Assembly (NCBI GenBank): GCA_903842345.1
Contig: CAIMLR010000020.1
Location: 82,391-146,390 of the forward strand
Direction of reading: 5' to 3'
Source: an uncultured Myxococcales bacterium
GTDB lineage: Bacteria > Myxococcota_A > UBA9042
DNA: 64,000 nucleotides
Shown here: positions 8,171-17,132 of the stretch, piece after piece
Layout: each line of letters starts with the position of its first letter
Numbering within the stretch: position 1 is the first letter of the stretch
Position numbers and translations under genes: made by a program
The notes under the pieces: generated by a model
What the model was told of the DNA's origin: nothing
The model's input: the letters and a program-made list of their open reading frames with translations, nothing else
The model's database searches: none

Positions 8171-8842
8171 ATGCTGCTCCGCCTCACCTGGCTGCTGCTG
8201 CAGAAGGACTTGCGCGTTGCCGCCCGTTCCCGGGAAGTCTTTGGCTTCATGCTGCTCTTTGCGCTGCTGTGCGTCGTAGTCTTCGCATTTGGCTTCCTGC
8301 GCGAAGGCGAGGCGGCCGCGGCCCAGGTGCCCGGCGTGCTGTGGGTGACGCTGCTTTTTTCCGGCACAGTGGGTCTGCTGCGCCTGTTCGCCGCCGAGGA
8401 GGAAGGTGGCACGCTGATGCTGGCCGAGCGCACGCTGGCGGGCGCGACGCCGTTGCTGCTGTCCAAAGCCCTGATGCAGCTGCTGTTTTCTGGCGTGACC
8501 ACGCTCTTGCTCCTGCCCGTGGTGCTTGTGTTCTTTGACGCCTCGCTGGCGCAGCCGGCTTGGGTGTTGGCGGCGCTTGCGCTCGGGCTCGTCGGTCAGG
8601 CCATGCTCGGCGCCCTCGTCGCGGCGCTGCTGGTCCATGTGCGCCTGCGCGAGGTCCTGCTGCCGTTGGTGCTGTATCCGCTGCTCGCGCCGTTGGTCAT
8701 CGCGGGGGTGCGCATCACGGTGCTGACGCAGGCCGGGGCGCCGATGGAGGCGCTGGATGGCTGGCTCGCGCTCATGCTCGGCTTTGATGCGCTGGTCCTC
8801 GTGGCGGCACCGTGGCTGCACGCCCGCGTCGTCGAATTGTAG
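8171..8842 (+). CDS. ccmB: Heme exporter membrane protein CcmB
   Basis: A 223-residue membrane protein with about six transmembrane helices and the CcmB hallmarks LLQKDLRVAARSRE at the N-terminus and RLFAAEEEGGTL near residue 74. CcmB is the permease partner of CcmA in the ABC complex that remodels the heme-loaded CcmC-CcmE intermediate. The start codon follows directly after repeat copy B, which provides the Shine-Dalgarno sequence; every other junction in this operon before it is an overlap, so the repeat appears to have split an originally tighter junction. Confidence 0.85.
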   Translation: MLLRLTWLLLQKDLRVAARSREVFGFMLLFALLCVVVFAFGFLREGEAAAAQVPGVLWVTLLFSGTVGLLRLFAAEEEGGTLMLAERTLAGATPLLLSKALMQLLFSGVTTLLLLPVVLVFFDASLAQPAWVLAALALGLVGQAMLGALVAALLVHVRLREVLLPLVLYPLLAPLVIAGVRITVLTQAGAPMEALDGWLALMLGFDALVLVAAPWLHARVVEL

Positions 8843-8934
8843 CGCCGTCACCCAGATTGACCCGCCGCGATGGCAAAATCGCCAGCGCTTTGTTACCGTC
8901 CTTTCCGCGTCGACGTTCCGACATCCACAGTGGC

Positions 8935-9657
8935 ATGGCCAAGATCGCATCTCCCCGACCGACCGGCTTCCTCGCGCTCCTCAGCGTCGCCACGCTGTTG
9001 GTCCTGGCCGCGCTGTACTGCGTCGCGTTCGTCGCGCGGCCGGACGTGACCCTTGGCATCGTCCAGAAGATCTTCTACTTCCACGTGTCCTCCGCCATCG
9101 CGATGATGCTCTGCCTCTCGTGCGGGTCCATGCTTTCGCTGATCGACCTGTTCGCGCCTTCTGACCGCATCGACGCGCTCGCGCATTCCGCCATCGAGAC
9201 AGGCCTGGCGTTTGCCCTGATGGTGCTGACGTCCGGGCCGCTGTGGGCGCGCAAGTCCTGGGGCGCGTGGTGGACGTGGGAGCCGCGCCTCACGCTGACC
9301 TTGATGCTCCTGCTTCTGGCCGCGGCGGTCCTCGGCATCCGTTCGATGGCCGCGGACGGCTCGGGACGCAAGATCGCCGCGGCGTTGGCCTCGCTCGCCG
9401 CGCCAATCGCCTACCTGATCCACGTCGCCGTTGAAAAATGGGGCGGCACGCATCCGATGGTCCTCAAGGGCGGCGGCATCCAGAGCCCGGGGATGCAGCT
9501 GACATTTCGTGTGGCGATGCTGGCGATCCTGCTTTTTGCCGCGACGCTGTGGACGCTCCGGTTTCGCGTGCTGCGGCTGGAGCAACGCCTCCACGCGCTG
9601 CGACTGGAACTCTCCGCCCAGGATGTGCGCAAACAGCGCCCAGGAGCCCCGACATGA
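8935..9657 (+). CDS. ccmC: Heme-handling membrane protein CcmC
   Basis: A 240-residue protein with about six transmembrane helices and the tryptophan-rich heme-handling motif WGAWWTWEPRLT near residue 101; the canonical WWD motif has Asp where this protein has Glu. Histidines expected as heme ligands are present in FYFHVSSA and in KWGGTHPM. CcmC delivers heme to CcmE, but no ccmE is seen in the window. The ATG at 8935 (MAKIASPRPTG) is chosen over an upstream in-frame start that would add an Arg-rich leader. Its TGA overlaps the next ATG. Confidence 0.88.
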   Translation: MAKIASPRPTGFLALLSVATLLVLAALYCVAFVARPDVTLGIVQKIFYFHVSSAIAMMLCLSCGSMLSLIDLFAPSDRIDALAHSAIETGLAFALMVLTSGPLWARKSWGAWWTWEPRLTLTLMLLLLAAAVLGIRSMAADGSGRKIAAALASLAAPIAYLIHVAVEKWGGTHPMVLKGGGIQSPGMQLTFRVAMLAILLFAATLWTLRFRVLRLEQRLHALRLELSAQDVRKQRPGAPT

Positions 9658-9896
9658 GGCGATTTGTCACGGCCGCCGCGGTCTTTTTGCTGCCCATGCT
9701 GGCGTTTGCGGACGCGCCGCCGGAGGACCTCAACCGCTTCAAGGAGGCGCCGGTGTCGGGCGGGCTACTGCTCATCGCCGCGTATTTCGTGATGTGGCTC
9801 GTGCTCGCCGGGTACGTGGCGCGCACGGCGCTGAAGCAGGCGCGGCTGGAAGCGGAGCTGCGCGCGCTGGAAGACCGGCTGGACGGCAAGTCATGA
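9654..9896 (+). CDS. CcmD-like small membrane protein
   Basis: An 80-residue protein with an N-terminal hydrophobic signal-like segment, a central transmembrane helix (about residues 37-58, LLLIAAYFVMWLVL) and a charged coiled-coil tail. Size, position after ccmC and the YVxxWxxxxGYVxRT-type helix agree with CcmD family proteins that stabilise CcmC-CcmE. It is unusual in having an extra N-terminal hydrophobic segment that reads as a signal peptide. Both ends overlap neighbouring genes by 4 bases. Confidence 0.7.
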   Translation: MRRFVTAAAVFLLPMLAFADAPPEDLNRFKEAPVSGGLLLIAAYFVMWLVLAGYVARTALKQARLEAELRALEDRLDGKS

Positions 9897-10060
9897 CCTC
9901 CGCGCACCTGTTTTTCATTCCGGCGGTGCTGTTGGCGGGTGCGGCGTTTGGCTACGTCATGGGGCGCAAGCTGCTGCTTGCTGAGCAGGACGAACAGCGG
10001 CGGCAGGACGAGCGGCAGGCAAAGCGCCGCGCAGCGGAGAGTCAGCGCACGGCGGGATGA
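9893..10060 (+). CDS. Short membrane-anchored charged protein, last gene of the ccm operon
   Basis: A 55-residue product starts with an ATG overlapping the CcmD-like stop. It has one N-terminal transmembrane helix (HLFFIPAVLLAGAAFGYVMG) and a strongly charged Gln/Arg/Glu tail. I do not recognise a family. It overlaps the end of the converging CxxCH protein gene by 19 bp. The overlap start and membrane helix favour a real gene. Confidence 0.6.
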   Translation: MTSAHLFFIPAVLLAGAAFGYVMGRKLLLAEQDEQRRQDERQAKRRAAESQRTAG

Positions 10061-11814
10061 CCATCGACGCGCAATTGCCGCAAGAAATACGGTGGCATGC
10101 ACGCGCCCTGGCCTTGCGGTCCACGGCTGCAGACAAAATGGGCGCGGCACGGCGTTTCAGTGGAACAGCTGCGAACCAGCACGTCGATCGCGGTGGCTGT
10201 CACGCAGTCGGTGAACGGCTTGTGCTGCGCCAGGCAACGGTTGAACGGCGTCAGTTGCGGAATGCCGGTGCACGTCGTGCCGTCGGCCGGGTTAGCGCAC
10301 CCCGCGGCACAGACTCCGGCGGGAAAGCCGGCGGCGCTGCTGTTGCAGAAGCTGCCGGTCGGGCAGGGCAAGGCGGTGCGGTGGCTCATGGCGTCGCGCT
10401 CGGGGCTGGCGTTGCTGCGCAACTGCCCGGCTTCGCAGACGCTGCCGATGTCGCCGGCCTCGGGCACACAGACGCCAAGTTCGTCGTCGTCGATCTGCGC
10501 GCACCGGAGCTTGGCGGTCGGCAGGTCGATGCACGCCGCAAACCCCGGGTCGCTGAGGCCGCACGGACCGTTGGGCAGCCCCATCTCCAGCAAGTCCGCC
10601 GATTCCAGCCGCCGCGGGGGCGGCATCTCCGGCCAGCGATCCATGTCCGCCTGCCGCGCCGCGACTTCATGCGCCAAGTGCGCCGATCGCCCGACCGCCA
10701 GCGCATCCAGCCGCTGCGCCGCCGGGTGCTCGCCCAGCAAGTGAAAGCCCGCGAGGCTGTTGGACTGATGGCATCCGGTGCAGGACATCGCATCGAGCCG
10801 GCGCAGGAACGCGGCCGGCGTCGCCATCTGCGGAAACTTGCGCAGGTCCAGATCGGCCAGATCCGCGGGCGAGAACAGCTGCCTGAACGGCCGGTTCTGT
10901 TGGCGCGCCAGGCCGCGCGGCGCGACTGAGGTCGCCGCGGTCGCGAGGAATTCGTCCGGGAGAACCGCCGTGCCTGCGTCGATCGCCGGCAAGTGCGCCG
11001 GTTCGCGCAGCCAGGCGATCAGCCGCGCGCGCAGGTCTGGATCGCGCCGGATTCGCGCCACGTCCGGCTGGTTTTCCATGGGCGCTGCGGCAAAATCGCC
11101 ATCCGCCGTGCGCCGCAACACGCGCAACAGGTACGCCGCGTGGCCGCCCAGATCCGGCTTCACCGTCGACGGCCAGCGCACGCTCTGCAGATTCACCTCC
11201 ACCGCGAGCAGGTTCTCCGCTGTCAGCAGCGCCGGGGCCAGCGCGCTCTCCGGTTTGCGCAGGAATTCCGGGTGGCGATTGGCTTGCCACGGCCAGCGCT
11301 TCCACGCTTCAAAGCAGGTGCCGGGCTGGCGAAAGACCACGTTGACCGTCATCGGCAGCCGCGACGCGTCATCGCCGCGATCATACGCCAGCCGGTAGAT
11401 CAGCCGCGTTTCGCCGCAACCCTCGGCCGCAAAGGCCGCGCGGTCGAGCCGATTCACCGCGGCGATGAGGTCAAAGCGGGCCTGCCGCGCGGTCAGCCAG
11501 CGGACGTCAAAGAGGCGGTGCGTGAAGCGGATGCCGACGCCGAGCTTGCGGTCGACTTTCTTCTGCGCCGTGAGCGCCTCGTCGATCAGCCGGACGATGC
11601 TTGCCCAGCCGGTCGAGCGGCGCAGCTCCGCGTTGCTCGCAGCCTTGGCGCCAAAAGCCACGCTGCCGAGGTCCAGGCCATCCTGCTGCAAATACGCGAC
11701 GGCGGCCGGCGCGTCGATCACCACATCGCGGTGCGAATCGGTCGGTTGCGCCCACGCGGGCAGCGTCAGCAGCAGGCCGCAGAGCATCGCCATCGCTGTT
11801 TGCCGCCTCGCCAT
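10042..11814 (-). CDS. Secreted protein with a single c-type heme motif
   Basis: A 590-residue exported protein with a signal peptide ending near LPAWAQP. A CTGCH motif at about residue 347 predicts one covalently bound heme c. The C-terminal third is Cys-rich without the regular repeats seen later in the window and may be disulfide-linked. No enzyme signature was recognised. It converges on the cytochrome c maturation operon and overlaps its last gene by 19 bp, so it may be a client of that machinery, although it is not in the same transcript. Confidence 0.8.
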   Translation of the reverse strand: MARRQTAMAMLCGLLLTLPAWAQPTDSHRDVVIDAPAAVAYLQQDGLDLGSVAFGAKAASNAELRRSTGWASIVRLIDEALTAQKKVDRKLGVGIRFTHRLFDVRWLTARQARFDLIAAVNRLDRAAFAAEGCGETRLIYRLAYDRGDDASRLPMTVNVVFRQPGTCFEAWKRWPWQANRHPEFLRKPESALAPALLTAENLLAVEVNLQSVRWPSTVKPDLGGHAAYLLRVLRRTADGDFAAAPMENQPDVARIRRDPDLRARLIAWLREPAHLPAIDAGTAVLPDEFLATAATSVAPRGLARQQNRPFRQLFSPADLADLDLRKFPQMATPAAFLRRLDAMSCTGCHQSNSLAGFHLLGEHPAAQRLDALAVGRSAHLAHEVAARQADMDRWPEMPPPRRLESADLLEMGLPNGPCGLSDPGFAACIDLPTAKLRCAQIDDDELGVCVPEAGDIGSVCEAGQLRSNASPERDAMSHRTALPCPTGSFCNSSAAGFPAGVCAAGCANPADGTTCTGIPQLTPFNRCLAQHKPFTDCVTATAIDVLVRSCSTETPCRAHFVCSRGPQGQGACMPPYFLRQLRVDGHPAVR

Positions 11815-11960
11815 GGCGCGACGCTACGCCGCCGCGCGTCCAGCCGCAAGCCGTGAAGATTTTGCCGCCGCCGGGCGTTGAACCACCGGGAGCGGCAAAG
11901 ACTTGACCGCGCGCTATTTTGTCGTCAGATCAGCAGGCGGCGCTCGCCGTTGGGGTTCCT

Positions 11961-12950
11961 ATGCAACGTTTGCCTCTCACTTTTGCGCTTCTTGTCGTTT
12001 TCGCTGTTCCGCACGTCGCCACGGCGCAAGCCGGCATTGGTCCTGGCCAGGAAGTCGCGGACCTGAACGCGTACATCGCGGCGCACGAGGATGATCGCGG
12101 CCTGGGCGCTGACGTTGCCCGCGCGATGGAGCGGCTCGGTCGGCTGGAGGACGAACAGAAGCACATGGAAGCCGCGACGGCCGTGTGGAAGCGCGCACGG
12201 CACTGGTTTGAGAAGCACCACTACGAGCGCAATGGCAGCCCGGAGGCGCATCTCGCGGCCGAGGCGACGCGGCGTCTGTTGGCGCCGCAGGTGGCGATGG
12301 CGGGGGATTTGCGCCTGCGCACCACGCCGCAGTCCACGCCTGAGGCGGCCGTTGCGGAGCGGGCGACCGAGTTGGACGAATTCCTGACGCATTACCTGGG
12401 CAAGCGCGCGACGGCTTCGGCTGACGCGGTGCGCCAAGGTGGCTTGTTCGCCGAACTGGCCGCCGTGCACACCTACGGGGCACTGTCGGAGACGCGCGCT
12501 GCGGCGATGACGATCGCCAAGCTGGAAGAATACGCGGCGGGGCACCTCGCGACGCTGCCGATTCCCGATGGCCTGCAGCCCGCCGAACAGACCGCGCAGC
12601 AGGCGGCAGTGAAGCAGGCGATTGGCGATCTGGAGGGCCGCGCATTCACCGCGATTGAAGCGGCTTGGCTGGCCGGGCCGGACAAGAAAAACGCCGACGC
12701 GATGGCGCTGCGCAAGCACCTGACGCGGCTGCGGCCGCTGAAGTATCCGCAACTGGAGGAAGCCGCGACGGACATGGTCAACGTCACGCCGGCGCAGGCG
12801 GAGGCCTCGCGTCTCGCGGGGTTGGCGCAGAAGACCGAGAACCTCGTGCTGCGCGTGAAGTATCTGGAAAAGGCCGTGAAGCTGGACCCGCAGAACCCGA
12901 ATTACCTCCAGCTGCTCCAAGCGGCCAAGCTGCAGGCGGGCCAGCCGTAG
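11961..12950 (+). CDS. Exported helical protein, function unknown
   Basis: A 329-residue protein starting at an ATG that gives a clear signal peptide (MQRLPLTFALLVVFA, cleavage near ATAQA). The mature part is almost entirely helical and Ala-rich, with a TPR-like last helix pair (LEKAVKLDPQNPNYLQLL). The family was not recognised. It stands alone: the upstream neighbour diverges, and repeat copy C begins about 10 bases after the stop on the opposite strand. Confidence 0.75.
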   Translation: MQRLPLTFALLVVFAVPHVATAQAGIGPGQEVADLNAYIAAHEDDRGLGADVARAMERLGRLEDEQKHMEAATAVWKRARHWFEKHHYERNGSPEAHLAAEATRRLLAPQVAMAGDLRLRTTPQSTPEAAVAERATELDEFLTHYLGKRATASADAVRQGGLFAELAAVHTYGALSETRAAAMTIAKLEEYAAGHLATLPIPDGLQPAEQTAQQAAVKQAIGDLEGRAFTAIEAAWLAGPDKKNADAMALRKHLTRLRPLKYPQLEEAATDMVNVTPAQAEASRLAGLAQKTENLVLRVKYLEKAVKLDPQNPNYLQLLQAAKLQAGQP

Positions 12951-12959
12951 CGCGCGGAC

Positions 12960-13093
12960 TCTACACGCTGACCGAATTCCAACGTCACACCCTCCGGCAC
13001 CGCGGCGTGCCACCGGAAGTGCCCGCTCGCGGTCTCCGTCCGAAATGCGACAGGTCTGACCGTTCGAGTTTGGTGTCCAGCTGAGGTCAGCCT
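12960..13093 (-). repeat. Intergenic repeat copy C
   Basis: Read on the minus strand this 134-bp stretch matches copies B and D in block order (GCTGAC, GTCAGAC, TCGGAC, CCGCGAGCG, CCGGTGGCACG, CCGCGG, GTGTAGAG). The central stem pairs ACCGCG with CGCGGT where B and D have ATCCGCG and CGCGGAT, so the pairing is kept although the bases differ. It lies between the 3-prime ends of two converging genes, not upstream of a start codon. Confidence 0.75.
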
Positions 13094-13120
13094 GTGTCGC
13101 CCGCCTTCCGTCGCCCGGCG

Positions 13121-14329
13121 TCAATCGCCGACAAGCTTCTCCACTTCCTGGATCGCCTCTTGCTCGACGCGCAGCCGTTCGTTTTCCGCGGCCAACTCCG
13201 CCGCGGTGCCGGCCAGATCCAGAAACCGTGCGCCCTGACGCAGCTCATCGATTTGGCTCAGCGCCGGCCCCGGCAGCACGCCCGCGTCAAACGCCTCGTG
13301 AATCCCTGGCGTCGCTTGCGCGAGCGCCGTCGCCTGCCGCAACAGGACCGCCTGCCGCAGATGCGCCACCGCCGCCAGCAGCCGCTGCTGCTGCTCCATC
13401 GCCCGCTGACCGCGCGGGTCTTCCGCTTCTGGCGCCTGCTGCCACGCGTGGACCATCCGCTCGCCGTCGGCGGTCATCTTGTCCAGCGTCGCCACCGCGG
13501 TCTCGCAATCCGCCGCGTTGAAATGCCGCCACTGCGCCAGGACCGGCTGCGCCTGGTTCTGCCACAGCGCCGTCGTGAGCTGCCACGCGTGGATCACGTG
13601 GCTGTGGTACTGCGCCTCGGTCGCCTGAACGGCCGTGCGCAGCGTCGCCAGCGCCGGATGCTGCCCGCCGCCGGGCAGTTGCTGCGCCAGCCGGAGCCCC
13701 AGCATCCGCATCTTCTCGCGGGACGCGCGCAGCTCATCCAGGCGCTTCTCCAGCGCCGCGCGGGTCGCCAGCACGTTGCGCGGCTGGCGGAATTCCCATT
13801 GCTCCGCGGCGATCGCCGGGCCAAAAATTCGCCCCAGCAGCCAGCCCAGTGCGCCGAGCCCCAGCGTCAGCGCCGTGCCCATCACGCCGTCCGGAAAGGT
13901 CAGCAACCACTGGCCGTGCAGCGCCACGGGCATCGCCAGCGCCAGCGCGCCACAGCTGAGGAAAAACGCCGTGCGCGGGGATGTCAGCGCGCGGCCGAGC
14001 GCGTACGCGAACGCAGTGCTGGCGAGGACGAAGATCAAACGCAGCGGCCCGGGAGCACCCAGGCGAATCGACTCCTGCCAAAACCACCAGAGCAGGAACC
14101 CGCCGATCAGGCCGGTGAATCCGCCCAGACCCGCGGCCAGTTCGCGCCACGGGAGGCCGCTCTCCTGTCGCAGCCGGAGCCAGCGCGCCGTTGGCCACGC
14201 GATTCCGCACAGGGGGCATTGCTCGGCGCGGGCGTCCACCCACGCGTTGCAGTCGCGGCAATGCTCAAACGGAGCGTGGGAGGGCGAGACAGACACCAGC
14301 AACCTCGCGCGGCGCCGCCGCACCGCCAT
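13121..14329 (-). CDS. Zinc-ribbon membrane protein with C-terminal coiled coil
   Basis: About 402 residues. Near the N-terminus is a zinc ribbon (CRDC...CPLC), followed by about four transmembrane helices (residues about 50-160) and then a long helical, coiled-coil C-terminal half. No known family was recognised. Of the very long open frame on this strand only this part is supported; the rest is antisense to the PHP gene. The start MAVRRRRAR gives a positively charged N-terminus suited to a cytoplasmic zinc ribbon. It diverges from the PHP lipoprotein with 66 bp between them. Confidence 0.65.
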   Translation of the reverse strand: MAVRRRRARLLVSVSPSHAPFEHCRDCNAWVDARAEQCPLCGIAWPTARWLRLRQESGLPWRELAAGLGGFTGLIGGFLLWWFWQESIRLGAPGPLRLIFVLASTAFAYALGRALTSPRTAFFLSCGALALAMPVALHGQWLLTFPDGVMGTALTLGLGALGWLLGRIFGPAIAAEQWEFRQPRNVLATRAALEKRLDELRASREKMRMLGLRLAQQLPGGGQHPALATLRTAVQATEAQYHSHVIHAWQLTTALWQNQAQPVLAQWRHFNAADCETAVATLDKMTADGERMVHAWQQAPEAEDPRGQRAMEQQQRLLAAVAHLRQAVLLRQATALAQATPGIHEAFDAGVLPGPALSQIDELRQGARFLDLAGTAAELAAENERLRVEQEAIQEVEKLVGD

Positions 14330-14360
14330 GATGCGTCGCGAGTGGCGTCTCAGCAAGTGC

Positions 14361-14389
14361 TTGAGTGTCGCGGCCAACGCGTGGACAAT
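14361..14389 (+). promoter_or_regulatory. Possible promoter of the PHP lipoprotein gene
   Basis: TTGAGT at 14361-14366 and GACAAT at 14384-14389 are separated by 17 bp. The ATG lies only 7 bases after the second box, so a transcript from here would be almost leaderless. Confidence 0.3.
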
Positions 14390-14395
14390 GGCGCC

Positions 14396-16045
14396 ATGAC
14401 GAACCTCCGCCGCGTGTGTGTCTTGCTTGTGATGGTCGCTTGCAGCAAGCAAACGACCGCGGATCCCGATGCCCAGCTCGCCGCGGAGACGCTGGGCGAC
14501 GCGACGCTGGCGGACGCGCCCGATGGGCAGACGGACGCGGCCATCCAACTGCCGCCGGGACCGCCGCTGCTGACGGAGCGCGGTTGGCTGTTGGGCAAGA
14601 CCGTCGTGCACATTCACAGCGCGTACAGCCATGACGCGTGCGACGGCCAGGTGAGCAAGACCGGCAAGATCGATCTCGTGTGCCTTGGGCAGCTGCGCGA
14701 TGGCCTGTGCGCTGCGGGCTTGGACGTCGCGTTCATGACCGATCATCCGAGCACGATGAACGACCGGACGTTTGAGGAGTTGCTGTTCTTTGACGCCGCC
14801 AAAGGCGACAAGCTGCTGGGGCCCGCTGGGCAGCCGTACGGCAACGTGATCCAGTGCCCGCAGACGCAGACCTGGGCAGCGCATGAGCTTGTGGTGACGG
14901 TTGGCTACGAGGCGACGCACATCATGCCGGTCGGCTTGCACGCGCACGTCACGGTCACGGCGATGGAAGGCGGCAGTATTGCCGACGATGTGACGCTCAC
15001 GGACGCGCGCACGCGGGTGGACATGGCGCACGCCGCGGGCGCGCTGGTCGTCAATGCCCACTCGGAGCAGGACGAGATTGGCTTTGAGCGGATCCTCGAT
15101 TTGGGCGTTGACGCGATGGAAATCTACAACATCCACGCCAACTTCAACACGATCTTGGGCAAGTCGAGCGGGATTTCCGGTGCGCCCAAGCTGAACCTCG
15201 CGCGGATCTTTGAGCTGGAGAACTTCCTGGGCGATCCCAAGGATTCGCCGCTGCCGGATTTGCTGCTGATGGTGATGCTGGATATCCAGCCGGAGCAGGC
15301 GTTCTTCAAGTGGCAGCAGGTGTTGGCGCACAAGCACGTGACCGGCGTGATTGGCAATGACGTGCATCAGGACGTGACATTGGACGCCTATTGCGGGCCG
15401 GGCGGGCAGTTTGAGGGCGCGTGCGACGGCTTCAAGGATCAGTATCCGCACCTCGTGAAGCTGCTGACGGAAGGTGGGACGCCCATGCTGGCGGACGGCG
15501 CGCGCATCGACAGCTACCTGCGGATGCTCAAAGCGATCAGCGATCGGCCGATGGTGGCCAAGGCGACCGCGACGGCGGATCGGCCGGACGTGTACAAGCA
15601 GGCGCTGAAAGAAGGCCGCAATTGGATCGTTTTTGACCTGCTTGGACAGCCGACGGATTTTGACTTTCTGGCGGAGCAGGCCGGCAAGTACTTGGAAATG
15701 GGCGAGACGCTGCCGCTCGGGGCCAAGCTGTGGCTGCGCACGCCGAGCACTTGCACGCCGCTGCCATCTGCGCCGTGGACGCGGGCGGAGACCCAGAACG
15801 CTGCGGATCTGACTGAAATTCGCACGATTGTCTGGTACATCGCCCCGGGTGCGGCGAAAGCGCTGAACATCCTGGAGGTCAAAGGTTTCGCCCAGCTGGC
15901 GAGCCTGGTGGCCGACAAGCCGGGGCGCTACCATTTGGAAACCCGCATCACCCCGCGACACCTGCGCAAGTGGCTGAAAGGTCTAGGCGATCACGCCGAT
16001 TCCGAGCAGCGCTGGCTTGTCTCCAACCCCATCGCCATCCAGTAG
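14396..16045 (+). CDS. PHP-domain metal-dependent phosphoesterase lipoprotein
   Basis: A 549-residue lipoprotein: the N-terminus ends in a lipobox (VMVAC, Cys16) and is followed by an Asp/Ala-rich spacer to about residue 55. The PHP domain shows HIHSAYSH (metal His-x-His), MTDHPST, NAHSEQD and GNDVHQD, the classic metal ligands of the family. PHP enzymes hydrolyse phosphate esters; a surface-anchored one would act on extracellular substrate. The C-terminal 150 residues form an extra domain not recognised. Residue +2 after the Cys is Ser, so it should go to the outer membrane. It is followed after 6 bases by the C45 hydrolase gene, so the two form an operon. Confidence 0.8.
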   Translation: MTNLRRVCVLLVMVACSKQTTADPDAQLAAETLGDATLADAPDGQTDAAIQLPPGPPLLTERGWLLGKTVVHIHSAYSHDACDGQVSKTGKIDLVCLGQLRDGLCAAGLDVAFMTDHPSTMNDRTFEELLFFDAAKGDKLLGPAGQPYGNVIQCPQTQTWAAHELVVTVGYEATHIMPVGLHAHVTVTAMEGGSIADDVTLTDARTRVDMAHAAGALVVNAHSEQDEIGFERILDLGVDAMEIYNIHANFNTILGKSSGISGAPKLNLARIFELENFLGDPKDSPLPDLLLMVMLDIQPEQAFFKWQQVLAHKHVTGVIGNDVHQDVTLDAYCGPGGQFEGACDGFKDQYPHLVKLLTEGGTPMLADGARIDSYLRMLKAISDRPMVAKATATADRPDVYKQALKEGRNWIVFDLLGQPTDFDFLAEQAGKYLEMGETLPLGAKLWLRTPSTCTPLPSAPWTRAETQNAADLTEIRTIVWYIAPGAAKALNILEVKGFAQLASLVADKPGRYHLETRITPRHLRKWLKGLGDHADSEQRWLVSNPIAIQ

Positions 16046-16051
16046 AGCCAC

Positions 16052-17131
16052 ATGGAACTGTTGAAACTGCCGCAATTGACGTTCAAAGGGTCCGTGACCG
16101 CGATTGGTGAGGCGCACGGCGCGGAACTGCGCGCGAGGATTCGCGATTTTGTGCCGATGCGCTTTGACGCGACGATGGCGTACCTGCGCGCCCTGGGTCA
16201 CAGCGACGTGGGGCCGCTCGTCGACGTGGGGCGGCGCTGTCTGGAAGTCTACGCGCGGTGGCATCCGGCGGGGCACGCGGAGCACTGTGCGATCGCCCGC
16301 GGGGCAGGTGTCGATGCGGCGGAACTGTACACGGCGGCCAACATGACGGACATGCGCGACGTGCTGGCGCTGGGCGCGGGACTGCCGGCGGACGCGGAAG
16401 GGTGCACGGCGGTGCTGATTCCACCGGCGTGGAGCAAGTCCGGCCACGCGCTTGCGGCGCAGACGTGGGACCTCAATCCGCAGGATTTGGACTACGTGGT
16501 CGCGATCCACCGCCTGCCGGACGACGCGCCGGCGACGTGGAGCGTGACGTGCATGGGCTGCCTGTCGCTTGTGGGCATAAACGACCGCGGCCTGGCGGTG
16601 GGCACGACCAACATCAAGACGCACGGCTCCCAGGTCGGCATTGGCTACATGGGCGTGCTGCACAAAATGCTGGCGAGCCGGACGTTCGCGGAAGCGGCTC
16701 ACGTCTGTGAGACGGCGCCGCGCGCGGCTGCGCACACGTACTGGCTGGCGAGCCCGGAGCAGTTGGCGGAGTGGGAGACGACGGCGTGGTCGGCGGTGCG
16801 GCGGGATGCCGTCGATGGGCCGCTGGGCCGGACGAACCACTGCCTTGTGGAACAGCACGCGGCGCGGCAGGGTGAGCCGGCGAGCGCGTCCAGCACGGCG
16901 CGTCTCGCGCGGGTAGGCGACCGGCTGCGCGCGGATGCGCCGCACGACGTGGCGTCCCTGCAGGCGATGTTTGCGGACCGTGCCGACGGGATCGATTCGA
17001 TCAACCGCTTTGCCGAGGACGGGGAGGGCACGTCGACCAACTCCGTCGTCGTGGCGATTCCGGCGCTGCGGACGCTCTGGACCTGCCGCGGCTCCGCGGA
17101 TCGCGGCGAGTGGGTCGAGCTGAAGGTCTAG
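16052..17131 (+). CDS. C45-family NTN hydrolase (acyltransferase/amidohydrolase)
   Basis: A 359-residue protein of the peptidase C45/isopenicillin N acyltransferase-like group. The autoprocessing Gly-Cys site is visible as EGCTA (Cys118), followed by the expected QTWD-containing strand and a GINDRGLAVGTTN segment. The family self-cleaves before the Cys to free a nucleophile that hydrolyses amide or acyl bonds. No signal peptide is evident, so it is probably cytoplasmic, which contrasts with its lipoprotein operon partner. The substrate cannot be told from the sequence. Confidence 0.8.
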   Translation: MELLKLPQLTFKGSVTAIGEAHGAELRARIRDFVPMRFDATMAYLRALGHSDVGPLVDVGRRCLEVYARWHPAGHAEHCAIARGAGVDAAELYTAANMTDMRDVLALGAGLPADAEGCTAVLIPPAWSKSGHALAAQTWDLNPQDLDYVVAIHRLPDDAPATWSVTCMGCLSLVGINDRGLAVGTTNIKTHGSQVGIGYMGVLHKMLASRTFAEAAHVCETAPRAAAHTYWLASPEQLAEWETTAWSAVRRDAVDGPLGRTNHCLVEQHAARQGEPASASSTARLARVGDRLRADAPHDVASLQAMFADRADGIDSINRFAEDGEGTSTNSVVVAIPALRTLWTCRGSADRGEWVELKV

Positions 17132-17132
17132 C

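Noticed and set aside
10057..10929. Plus-strand frame of 290 codons beginning at an ATG overlapping the last ccm gene.
   Set aside because: It is antisense to the CxxCH protein, whose signal peptide and heme motif are clear; the plus-strand product is Arg-rich without features.
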